A stretch of 64,000 nucleotides of DNA from Phycisphaerales bacterium (GTDB taxonomy: Bacteria; Planctomycetota; Phycisphaerae; Phycisphaerales; UBA1924), in contig JAJDDN010000002.1 of NCBI GenBank assembly GCA_029260295.1, positions 248,001-312,000 of the forward strand, given 5' to 3'. Position 1 is the stretch's first letter. Each line of letters opens with the position of its first letter. This document shows positions 45,468-52,746 of the stretch, one piece after another. The position numbers and the translations under genes were made by a program. Below the pieces are notes generated by a model. It searched no databases, was not told the origin of the DNA, and saw only the letters and a program-made list of their open reading frames with translations.

Positions 45468-45567
45468 GGGTGGCGTGGAGGTGTCGTCTTCGACTCCTCC
45501 ACGATCTTCCTCTTCACAATACCACAAAGAACATACAGGAGCCGAGGACGGCACCTACATGCCACCC
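45468..45567. repeat. Inverted pair of REP-like elements 9 and 10
   Basis: Element 9 (+, 45468-45509) repeats the type-4 hairpin (GTGGAGG/CCTCCAC, inner GTCG/CGAC). Element 10 (-, 45531-45567) is an inverted copy related to element 7 (inner GCCG/CGGC, loop TCCT). They sit directly before truD; a frame through them extends truD artificially. Confidence 0.85.
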
Positions 45568-45591
45568 GGATTCCCCCTACAATCCCCTCCC

Positions 45592-46935
45592 ATGCCAACC
45601 CCCCAAACCCCCACCACCAAACTCCCAGACTTCGACGCCGCCGTCACCGCACCCGTCTACCTCACCCGAGACATCCCCGGCACCTCAGGAACACTCAAAA
45701 ACCGACCCGAAGATTTCCAGGTCCAGGAAATCCCCATGTACCAGCCCGCAGGCAAGGGCGAGCACATCTACATGTTCGTAGAAAAACGAGGCATGTCCAC
45801 CCTCCAACTCCGCGATGTCTTGGCGCGACACTTCAAAGTCCACCGCCGCGCCATCGGCCACGCCGGGCTCAAAGACAAACACGCCGTGACCCAACAAGTC
45901 ATGTCCATCCAAACCCCAGGCAAAACCCCAGAAGACTTCCCCGCACTAGAACACGAAAAACTCACCGTCCTCTGGGTCGACCTCCACACCAACAAACTCA
46001 AACGAGGCCACCTCAACGGCAACCGCTTCTCCATCAAGATCCGCGATGTAGACCCCACCGCCGTCGTCCACGCCAACCGCGCCCTCAAACAACTCTCAAC
46101 CCAAGGCGTCCCCAACCGCTTCGGATCCCAACGCTTCGGCATCCTCCAGAACAACCACGAGATCGGCCGAGCCATCATCCTCGGCGACCCAAAGCAAACT
46201 CTCGACCTCCTCTGCGGCCCCCCCCAAAGTAAAAACTTCCCCTGCCCCGCCAACCAAGCCGAATCCCGCGATTTGTACGCGGCAGGAAATTTTATCGCCG
46301 CACACGAAGCCATGCCCAAGCTCTTCAAAGTCGAACGCCGAGCACTCAAACTCCTCGCCAACGGCGCGGGCCCCGCCGCCGCGGTCAAAGCCATCGACCC
46401 CACGGCCGCCGGATTCTTCATTTCCGCGTTCCAATCCGCGATTTTCAACGGCATCCTCAACAACCGCGTCCTGGCCGGCACCCACGACCAACTCCTCCCC
46501 GGCGACCAAGCATTTATCCTCAACTCACGCCGATTGTTCCACGTGGAACAATCAGATACCGAAAATCCTGAAACCTTGGCCCGTCTCGAATCAGGCGAAA
46601 TCTGTGCCTCAGGCCCGATGTGGGGGACCACCATGATGCGGGCAACTGGGGAAATTGACCCGATTGAACTCCAAGCCCTTGCCAACACAGGAGTATCGAC
46701 GAAAGATTTAGAATCGAGCGAAGCCCGCGATCAATTACCAATGATCGGGGGCGACCGCAGGCCGCTGCGGATTCCGGTAATTGATCCGGAAGTCGAGGGC
46801 GGCGTCGATGAGCACGGGGCGTACATCCGGTGCGCCTTTGAGCTTCCTCGTGGTTCATTTGCCACGACGGTGATGGACGAGGTTATGAAAGTTGACACTG
46901 GCGGAGCCAGCGACGGACAGGAGAATGATCAATGA
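45592..46935 (+). CDS. truD: tRNA pseudouridine synthase TruD
   Basis: The enzyme makes pseudouridine at position 13 of tRNAs. I start it at the ATG at 45592 (447 residues, MPTPQTPTTKLPDFD): the longer frame from 45430 runs through two hairpin repeats and is not plausible. The catalytic Asp lies in IGHAGLKDKHAVTQQ (D95), with the typical RFGSQRFG motif near residue 180. A long insertion and C-terminal section follow to the stop at 46935. The gene contains the parS-type palindrome at 46535-46550, and codon use changes there from C-rich to G-rich. It overlaps the HAD gene by four bases (ATGA). Confidence 0.92.
   Translation: MPTPQTPTTKLPDFDAAVTAPVYLTRDIPGTSGTLKNRPEDFQVQEIPMYQPAGKGEHIYMFVEKRGMSTLQLRDVLARHFKVHRRAIGHAGLKDKHAVTQQVMSIQTPGKTPEDFPALEHEKLTVLWVDLHTNKLKRGHLNGNRFSIKIRDVDPTAVVHANRALKQLSTQGVPNRFGSQRFGILQNNHEIGRAIILGDPKQTLDLLCGPPQSKNFPCPANQAESRDLYAAGNFIAAHEAMPKLFKVERRALKLLANGAGPAAAVKAIDPTAAGFFISAFQSAIFNGILNNRVLAGTHDQLLPGDQAFILNSRRLFHVEQSDTENPETLARLESGEICASGPMWGTTMMRATGEIDPIELQALANTGVSTKDLESSEARDQLPMIGGDRRPLRIPVIDPEVEGGVDEHGAYIRCAFELPRGSFATTVMDEVMKVDTGGASDGQENDQ
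46532..46553. other. parS-type centromere site inside truD
   Basis: The 16-base core TGTTCCACGTGGAACA (46535-46550) fits the ParB-binding parS consensus TGTTnCACGTGnAACA, and the palindrome extends three bases further on each side. ParB-parS complexes mark the origin region and help separate chromosomes. No parA or parB gene is in the window. The site coincides with the switch in strand composition. Confidence 0.8.
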
Positions 46936-47582
46936 GCGATGACATCAAGCACATCTGTTTCGACTGGGGCGGCGTCATTCTCAAAATTTGTCGCACCTGG
47001 GAAGAAGGCTGCGCTCAGGCGGGCGTTCCCAAGCAGACCAAAAAGGTTGGCGCGGCGTGCTACAAAAAGATGCGTGCTATTGAACCTCGGTACCAGACCG
47101 GGCAGATGAGCGACAAGGCATTCTTCCGCTCGATCGCTAAGGTCAGCGAAGAGGCGTTCAGCATCGAGGATGTTGAGAAGGTTCATAACGCGTGGCTGCT
47201 GGAAGAATACCCCGGCGTTGATGAGTTGATCGACGAGCTCAACGAGTACGCCGACCTGACGACCGGGCTGCTGTCCAATACCAATGTCATGCACTGGGAC
47301 CGGATGGAAGAAGATTCACCGAGCGCGTTTGCGATTGAGCACAAGCACGGGAGTCATTTGTTTGGGCTTGCTAAGCCGGACGAGAAGGCATTCGCGGCTT
47401 ATGAGCGGCGTGTGAATGCATCTGGGCCTCAGATTTTGTTCTTCGATGATTCGATTGAGCATGTCGAGGCGGCGCGGGCGTTTGGTTGGTTGGCTGAGCA
47501 GATTGATCATACCAAATGCACTGCGAGCCAGATGCGTGGTCATCTTGAACGGCTGATGATTCTTGAGCCTGATGTGGTTTGA
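46932..47582 (+). CDS. HAD-superfamily hydrolase
   Basis: A 216-residue cytoplasmic phosphatase-like protein. The HAD motif I appears as CFDWGGVIL; the usual D-x-D is D-W-G, as in sequences annotated as haloacid-dehalogenase or glucose-1-phosphatase-like. Motif II is TTGLLSNTN, motif III is GLAKPDEKAF (Lys) and motif IV is LFFDDSIEHV. It is coupled to truD by an ATGA overlap, but no functional link is evident. The substrate is unknown. Confidence 0.85.
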   Translation: MSDDIKHICFDWGGVILKICRTWEEGCAQAGVPKQTKKVGAACYKKMRAIEPRYQTGQMSDKAFFRSIAKVSEEAFSIEDVEKVHNAWLLEEYPGVDELIDELNEYADLTTGLLSNTNVMHWDRMEEDSPSAFAIEHKHGSHLFGLAKPDEKAFAAYERRVNASGPQILFFDDSIEHVEAARAFGWLAEQIDHTKCTASQMRGHLERLMILEPDVV

Positions 47583-47589
47583 GTGACTC

Positions 47590-47746
47590 AAGACATGCAG
47601 GAGCCGAAGACGGCACCTACATGGCACCCAGCTATAGATTCAATCAGAATCAAGAAACGAAATTGGTAAAGTTTAATAACATGATTAAAAACTAATATGA
47701 GGGTTGCCGAGTGCCTCGACTCGCCGTCTTCGGCGCGTCGGGTCTT
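47590..47746. repeat. REP-like elements 11 and 12 flanking an AT-rich stretch
   Basis: Element 11 (-, 47590-47629) is an inverted copy with an inner GCCG/CGGC stem. Element 12 (+, 47709-47746) has stem CGAC/GTCG and inner GCCG-TCTT-CGGC, and ends GTCTTG. Between them 47640-47700 is an AT-rich stretch without a gene. Element 12 overlaps the beginning of the open frame of RAYT copy 2, which is why that frame looks longer than the protein. Confidence 0.8.
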
Positions 47747-47782
47747 GACCTACAGTTGCTTGTGCATTCAACACCACAGAAG

Positions 47783-48313
47783 ATGAAACGAATTGAGCAG
47801 GAGAATCATGCTCGGTATCTCACATTTTCGTGTTATCATCGACTCGGCTTGTTTGAGATTGATCGTGTCAAGGACGCATTTGTTGAACAGCTCAGCAAAA
47901 CACGAGAGAGAACGAATTTTCATTTGTTGGCTTGGGTAATCATGCCTGAGCATGTGCATTTGTTGATTTGGCCACAGCTTCCTGAGTATCCCGTTTCCAG
48001 AGTTACTTCGGGGATGAAACGCGCGTTTGGAAGAGTGGTCATCGGGAGATGGCGTGAGCTTGATGCCGGAATATTGAAAAAACTCGAAGCCCGGAATGGC
48101 CAAGTCCGGTTCTGGCAGCATGGTGGTGGGTACGATCGGAACATTATGGGTGGGCATGAACTCAACGAGAAAATTCGGTATATTCACCAGAACCCGGTTC
48201 AGAGAGGGCTTGTTGAGCGGGCGGAAGATTGGGAGTGGTCGTCGGCGCGGTGGTATGCGGGAGCGCGAGAGGGTGTGCTGAGCATTGATGAGTTGAAGAA
48301 GCCGGGGAGTTGA
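47783..48313 (+). CDS. REP-associated tyrosine transposase (RAYT), copy 2
   Basis: A 176-residue Y1-type single-strand nuclease. The start is the ATG at 47783 (MKRIEQENHARYLTFSCYHR), aligned with copy 1; the frame opens at 47711 only because it reads through a hairpin repeat. HUH motif is MPEHVHLLI (H57, H59) and nucleophile Y133 in RYIHQNPVQRGLVE. Copies 1 and 2 are recognisably related but differ at many positions, so they are old paralogues or separate acquisitions. The gene is intact. Hairpin elements 12 and 13 border it. Confidence 0.9.
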   Translation: MKRIEQENHARYLTFSCYHRLGLFEIDRVKDAFVEQLSKTRERTNFHLLAWVIMPEHVHLLIWPQLPEYPVSRVTSGMKRAFGRVVIGRWRELDAGILKKLEARNGQVRFWQHGGGYDRNIMGGHELNEKIRYIHQNPVQRGLVERAEDWEWSSARWYAGAREGVLSIDELKKPGS

Positions 48314-48337
48314 TGGTTCTTATGCGCGCGTGTGTAC

Positions 48338-48432
48338 GGGTGCCCCGACCCGCATTCTTATGCGCGTCGGGTCTTCGGATTGCCAGCGGTCACCTGATCC
48401 CGACGCGCCGAAGACGGCGAGTCGGGGCACCC
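48338..48432. repeat. Inverted pair of REP-like elements 13 and 14
   Basis: Element 13 (+, 48338-48376) has GGGTGCC and GTCTTC flanks, an outer stem CCCGAC/GTCGGG, a mismatch, an inner stem CGCAT/ATGCG and loop TCTT. Element 14 (-, 48396-48432) carries the same outer stem but an inner GCCG/CGGC. They face each other, as in the other pairs. The rest of the ~200-base gap to the MBL gene has no further gene. Confidence 0.85.
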
Positions 48433-48515
48433 GGCGGATGGCTTTGTTTCTGATTTCTGATTGGGAGAGTTTCATATGTTATGAAGCGTATCACATACGA
48501 GCTAAAATTGCTGGT

Positions 48516-49535
48516 TTACTGGCTGAGTTCGTCGTAGACGGCGTTGATGGCTCGTTCTCGGATGCTCTCGAAACCTAGGCCGTCCATGAAGTCCCATTGC
48601 ATTTTGGCGGTGTCTTCTTTGGATGTGCCTTTGGCGATTTCGATTTGGATGTTGGTGATGAGTTGGGTGAGGTATTCGATTTGGTTTTTGATGATTGATT
48701 GGTCGCCGGGCTCACCATGGCCTGGGATGACTTTGGTGTGTTTGTCGCAGAGGTTGTAGGCTTGGTTGAGGGCGAGGAGCCAGCCCATTGCGGTGACTCC
48801 TGCGGAGGGGTCGAAGAAGGGGTGGATGGCGTTGAAGACGAGATCGCCGGTGTGGACGATGTTGTCGTTTTCGAAGTGGACGACGAGGTCGTTGTCGGTG
48901 TGTCCGGTGCCGAAGTGATGAAGGGTGGCTTTGGTGTTTCCGATTTCGATTTTGTTTGCTTTGCCGTCGACTGGGTTGGTTGGGGTGATGTGTTCTTTGG
49001 TCCAGTTGTTTGAGTCGGCGGCGGCTTTGGAAGCGAGTGTGTTGAGTGCTGGGGTGTTGATGTATTTTTCGGCTTGGTCTGGGGCGGACTTGGCGGCGCG
49101 TTGTGCGGTGGCGAGCTGGGATTGGATTCTGGGGATTGCGTTGGTGTGGGCGTAGGAGGCGGTTGCGTGTGGGATGATGAGTGCGTTGCCTGCGGTGTGG
49201 TCGCCGTGATGGTGGGTGTTGATGAGGGTGAGGGGGGGGTGGCCTGCGCTGGACAGCAAGTTTGCGTCGCTCCGTATGGCGCCGGCGAGGTAGGGGAACT
49301 TGGTATCGATGAGGAGGACGGCGTCTTTGGTGGCGTGGATGAGGGCGTTGCCACCGGTATTGAGGTCGGCTAGGGCGTGGAAGCCGGGGCTGATTTGTGC
49401 CCATGGGAGGATGGTGTCTTGGGACTTGAGGAGGGTTGCGAGGGCGGCGGTTGGTGTGAAGGCGGCTGTTGCGGCGGTTAGTGTGATGAGTTTGAGTGAA
49501 TCGCGGCGGGAGAGGGTTATGGGCTGATGGTTCAT
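48516..49535 (-). CDS. Exported MBL-fold metallo-hydrolase (Tat signal)
   Basis: A protein of 339 residues started at the ATG at 49535 (MNHQPITLSRRDSLK); the frame beginning at 49610 has an unlikely extension. The twin-arginine signal SRRDSLKLITLTAATAAF marks Tat export of a folded protein. The metallo-beta-lactamase motif NTHHHGDHTAG (metal ligands) is followed by FGTGHTDND and HTGDLVF, and later PGHGEPGD. This fits a periplasmic MBL-fold hydrolase that binds two metal ions, but it lacks any clear substrate clue. Ribosome site AGGA is about eleven bases upstream. Confidence 0.85.
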   Translation of the reverse strand: MNHQPITLSRRDSLKLITLTAATAAFTPTAALATLLKSQDTILPWAQISPGFHALADLNTGGNALIHATKDAVLLIDTKFPYLAGAIRSDANLLSSAGHPPLTLINTHHHGDHTAGNALIIPHATASYAHTNAIPRIQSQLATAQRAAKSAPDQAEKYINTPALNTLASKAAADSNNWTKEHITPTNPVDGKANKIEIGNTKATLHHFGTGHTDNDLVVHFENDNIVHTGDLVFNAIHPFFDPSAGVTAMGWLLALNQAYNLCDKHTKVIPGHGEPGDQSIIKNQIEYLTQLITNIQIEIAKGTSKEDTAKMQWDFMDGLGFESIRERAINAVYDELSQ

Positions 49536-49653
49536 GGTTTGATTCCTGTGCGCAAAGGGAGTGGCTGGGCTACGATAGGGGCGATCTGGGGACCGTCCCG
49601 GGCATTGCAAATAACTCTGATCACCTCACGATCATTCCCAGGAATCTGAATCT

Positions 49654-50220
49654 ATGAAAGCCAATGAAATTCGTCCCGGTGTCGCTCTGATTCTCAATGG
49701 GAAACTTTATGTAGTTACCAAGATCGGGCATGTGAAGCCTGGTAAGGGTCCGGCGTATATTCAGGTGAAGATGCGGGCGGTTGATGGGTCGGGAATGAAA
49801 GAACAACGGTTCTCTGGTGCGGAGGTTGTCGACGGGGCGACGCTGGATAAACGCGAGATGGAGTTTCTGTACGGCGACGGTGAGGGCGGGGGCACCTTTA
49901 TGGACATGGAGAACTACGACCAGGTCGAGTTGAACAAGGCGTTGCTTGGCGACACACTGTTGTATTTGGCGGCAAACGCCACATGTGAAGTGATGTTCCA
50001 TGAAGAAAATCCCGTAGCGATCGAGTTGCCTTCATCGGTGACGGTGACCATCTCAGATACTGCTCCTGGGATCAAGGGCGCTACGGCGACCAACCAGCTC
50101 AAGGAAGCGGAGTGCGATACGGGTCTGAAGACTCGGGTGCCTCCGTTTATTGCGATTGGTGAGAAGGTCCGGGTCTCGACTGAGGACGGGTCGTACATGT
50201 CGCGTGTGAAAGAAGATTGA
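49654..50220 (+). CDS. efp: Elongation factor P
   Basis: A 188-residue factor that helps ribosomes pass Pro-Pro stretches. It has the expected three beta-barrel domains: MKANEIRPGVALILNGKLYVVTKIGHVKPGKGPAYIQVKM, with Lys in the VKPGKGPA loop that is modified in some bacteria, the middle FMDMENYDQVEL part, and the C-terminal end DTGLKTRVPPFIAIGEKVRVSTEDGSYMSRV. It overlaps nothing but is one base before aroK, so the two are probably co-transcribed. Confidence 0.96.
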   Translation: MKANEIRPGVALILNGKLYVVTKIGHVKPGKGPAYIQVKMRAVDGSGMKEQRFSGAEVVDGATLDKREMEFLYGDGEGGGTFMDMENYDQVELNKALLGDTLLYLAANATCEVMFHEENPVAIELPSSVTVTISDTAPGIKGATATNQLKEAECDTGLKTRVPPFIAIGEKVRVSTEDGSYMSRVKED

Positions 50221-50221
50221 T

Positions 50222-50758
50222 ATGAGCAGTGCTAAGCCCAATCTGGTTTTGATTGGGCTGCGCGGGTCTGGGAAATCGACGCTTGGGATTCGGCTTGCTG
50301 AATCACTGGGGCGCGGGTTTGTTGATCTTGACGATGTTTCTGCGCGGGTGCTTGGTGAAAGCGGGGCGGGGGAAGCGATTGCTAAGCATGGGATGGAAGC
50401 GTTCCGCAGGGCGGAGTGCGATGCGTTGGGGTCGGTGCTTGAGAAATCGGATCAGGTGGTTTCGCTTGGCGGGGGGACCCCCACTGCTGCGGGGTGCGAG
50501 GAACTTCTTTCGGGGGACGGATGCCGGGTTTTGTATTTGAGGGCGAAGCCTGAGACGCTCAGAGAGCGGCTATCCAATGCGGATAACTCGGATCGGCCTT
50601 CGCTTACTGGGGGGGATGTGGTTGACGAGATTGGGGCGGTGTTTGAGGTTCGGGATCCGTTGTATACAGAGATCGCCGAGTCCATCGTGCATACTGATGG
50701 GGTCTCAGAGGATTCGGTTTTGGCGGCGCTTTTGGCGCTTGCGAAGGCTGGGGTTTAG
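50222..50758 (+). CDS. aroK: Shikimate kinase
   Basis: A 178-residue enzyme of the shikimate pathway, phosphorylating shikimate. The P-loop LIGLRGSGKSTLGIRLAESL, the D-x-D motif in FVDLDDVSARVLGE and the GGGTPT loop (VVSLGGGTPTAAGCEEL) are clear. The C-terminal part (LRAKPETLRERLSNADNSDRPSL) has the lid with the conserved Arg. It is one base behind efp. An inverted hairpin repeat follows it. Confidence 0.93.
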   Translation: MSSAKPNLVLIGLRGSGKSTLGIRLAESLGRGFVDLDDVSARVLGESGAGEAIAKHGMEAFRRAECDALGSVLEKSDQVVSLGGGTPTAAGCEELLSGDGCRVLYLRAKPETLRERLSNADNSDRPSLTGGDVVDEIGAVFEVRDPLYTEIAESIVHTDGVSEDSVLAALLALAKAGV

Positions 50759-50768
50759 AAGAAAAGAT

Positions 50769-50807
50769 AAGACATGCTTTGCCGAAGACGGTCAAAGCAT
50801 GGCACCC
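50769..50807 (-). repeat. Single REP-like element 15
   Basis: Reading on the minus strand: GGGTGCC, stem CATGCTTTG/CAAAGCATG, unpaired A, inner CCG-TCTT-CGG, then GTCTT. It lies between the ends of aroK and trpF (convergent), where it may act as a terminator. Confidence 0.85.
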
Positions 50808-50815
50808 AGAAAGAG

Positions 50816-51451
50816 TTAGCTGGCGTCGGCGGCGCGGACTGCGTTGCAGAGGGCTTCTATTTTTTTGTGGTCTTTGATGCCCGGTTCGGATTCGACGCCG
50901 GTGGAGATGTCTACGGCGTAGGGGCGGCAGGCTTTGATGACATCGGCGACATTGGTTGCGTCTAGGCCACCGGCGATGATGATGTCTTTGTTGTGGTTCT
51001 CTAGGAATGGTGCGAGTTTGGTCCAGTCGAATGATTGGCCTTGTCCGCCTTCGGAGCCGTCGATGAGGAGGGCGTCGATTTCTGCGACTTTGGCCCAGCG
51101 GTCGAGCTGTGATTTGATGGTGACTTCTTCGTATTTGAATGCTTTGATGACGCCGGGGCCGCATTGTTTGACGAGGTCTACGGGTTCTTTGCCGTGGAGT
51201 TGGAAGGTGTGGCAGGGGCAGGCTTGTTCGATTGCGCAAAACTCGTCGATGCTGTCGACCTGTACGACGCCGATGGCGGAGGTCATTGGGGGGAGCTCGA
51301 ACATGATTGCTGCGGCGTCTTCAGGGGTGATATATCTCGGGGTGTCTTTGACGAAGATGAACCCGATGGCGTCTGCACCGTAGTCGATGGCGGCTTGGGC
51401 GTCGTCGTGGTTTGTGATGCCGCAGATTTTGATTCTTGTTCTGGAGTTCAT
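50816..51451 (-). CDS. trpF: Phosphoribosylanthranilate isomerase
   Basis: A 211-residue tryptophan-pathway enzyme if started at the ATG at 51451 (MNSRTRIKICGITNHDDAQAA). The longer frame is a shadow through the upstream rhomboid gene. Signature motifs are KICGIT, DAIGFIFV, FQLHGKE and the C-terminal phosphate-binding segments IIIAGGLDATNV and VDISTGVES. It overlaps the rhomboid gene's stop by four bases (ATGA). No other trp gene is in the window. Confidence 0.94.
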   Translation of the reverse strand: MNSRTRIKICGITNHDDAQAAIDYGADAIGFIFVKDTPRYITPEDAAAIMFELPPMTSAIGVVQVDSIDEFCAIEQACPCHTFQLHGKEPVDLVKQCGPGVIKAFKYEEVTIKSQLDRWAKVAEIDALLIDGSEGGQGQSFDWTKLAPFLENHNKDIIIAGGLDATNVADVIKACRPYAVDISTGVESEPGIKDHKKIEALCNAVRAADAS

Positions 51452-52596
51452 GAGTCTGTGCTTTCTATTGCGTCGAGCTCGGATTGGGCAAGAGCTTTGG
51501 TTTGGTCGTCGGTTGTTTTTTCGATGAGGGTGGTGAGGATTTCTCTGGCGGCCTCTGGATTTGCGAGGTCCTGGCTGTTGATGCGGGCGCGGATGATGCA
51601 GATGATGTCGCGTTCGTTGTCGGTTGGGTAGGCGATGAGGAGTGCTTGGTAGGCGTTTAGTGCTTCTTGGCGTTGGCCTGATGCGTAGAGGTGGTTGGCG
51701 ATGCGGTACTGGGCGTCGCGGTGCATGGTTGTGGAGCGGTCTTGGTTGAAATATTGGACCATCGCGAGGTAGCGATCGCTCGCGTCTTCGAGGTTGCCTT
51801 CGTGGAGGCGTTCTGAGATGTTGGCTCTGCGCTGGGCGAGCTCGGCGGACTTTGGGTCTTCTTTTTGAGCGGGTTTTCGGATCTTTGAGATTGAGGATTG
51901 GGTGGCGGCTTTGAAGGCGCGTTTTCTGTTTTTGTGTTTGAGGATTGAGAAGAGGTCGTAAGGCTCGCGGGAGAGGATCTTGGTGCCCAGTAGGAAGAGG
52001 GCCGTTGAGATACCGAAGGCGTAGCCTCCGAGGTGGGCGGCGTTGGCGGTGCCGTTGTCTGCTTGGAAGGTTTGGGAGAAGAGGTCGATGGCGATCCAGA
52101 GTCCGATGAGCCACCATGCGGGGACCTGCATGACGGTGATGATGATGAGGAGCCAGAGGCATTTGACTCTGCTATTGGGAAACAGGACAAGGAAGGCGCC
52201 GGTGACTGCGGCGATTGCTCCGGAGGCACCGATGGCGGGGTGGGGTGAGACGGCGACATGGACGAGGGCTGAGCCGACGGCGCCGGCGAGGTAGAAGATG
52301 GTGAATCCGAGGCGTCCGAGGCGGTCTTCGACTTGGGGGCCAAAGACGAAGAGGGCGAGCATGTTGCCTGCGATGTGCCAGAAGTCTGCGTGGAGGAAGG
52401 CGGAGGTGACCGGGCCCCAGGGGGTGAGGTTGTGGCCCCAGACATGGCCGATGTTCATCAGGCGGGCGACGAGCTGGGGATCTGAGGATTGAAGGAGGAT
52501 CTGGACGACGAAGATTGCGAGATTGAGCCCGATGATGACGGGGATGACGCGGGTCTTGCGGGCTAATGGGCGGTTTGTTCCCAGGGGGATGAGCAT
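51448..52596 (-). CDS. Rhomboid intramembrane protease
   Basis: A 382-residue protein starting at 52596 (MLIPLGTNRPLARKTRV). Six membrane segments run to about residue 210 and carry the catalytic dyad Ser125 (GASG) and His188 (AAHLGGYAFG), with HIAGN near 74-78 as the oxyanion site. The C-terminal ~170 residues are a soluble helical tail with TPR-like pairs (DASDRYLAMVQYF, ALNAYQALLIAYPTDN). The frame extends up to 53040, but that part would overlap gltA antisense. It is coupled to trpF by a four-base overlap. Confidence 0.88.
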   Translation of the reverse strand: MLIPLGTNRPLARKTRVIPVIIGLNLAIFVVQILLQSSDPQLVARLMNIGHVWGHNLTPWGPVTSAFLHADFWHIAGNMLALFVFGPQVEDRLGRLGFTIFYLAGAVGSALVHVAVSPHPAIGASGAIAAVTGAFLVLFPNSRVKCLWLLIIITVMQVPAWWLIGLWIAIDLFSQTFQADNGTANAAHLGGYAFGISTALFLLGTKILSREPYDLFSILKHKNRKRAFKAATQSSISKIRKPAQKEDPKSAELAQRRANISERLHEGNLEDASDRYLAMVQYFNQDRSTTMHRDAQYRIANHLYASGQRQEALNAYQALLIAYPTDNERDIICIIRARINSQDLANPEAAREILTTLIEKTTDDQTKALAQSELDAIESTDS

Positions 52597-52746
52597 CGGT
52601 GATGGTACACCGCTGGAGAGGGTTTTTTGGCGTCTTTGAAGTCTTGTGGAGCCTATAGTTGTATTCGCGCTGGACCTAAGCCAAGTCACATGACGGGCGG
52701 GACGGGACCAGGCCACTCGATTTGTTTGAACTTGAAAGGATGCCAC

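Noticed and set aside
45430..45591. An N-terminal extension of truD
   Set aside because: It would translate two hairpin repeats; the ATG at 45592 begins the plausible protein.
46514..46522. TTATCCTCA near the parS-type site as a DnaA box
   Set aside because: It differs by one base from TTATCCACA and lies in coding sequence, so a single near match is not informative.
48396..48432. The hairpin repeats as a CRISPR array
   Set aside because: There is no constant direct repeat with regular spacers, the copies occur in both orientations, and no cas gene is nearby.
51452..52162. An N-terminal extension of trpF
   Set aside because: It overlaps the rhomboid gene out of frame and has no domain; the KICGIT start is at 51451.
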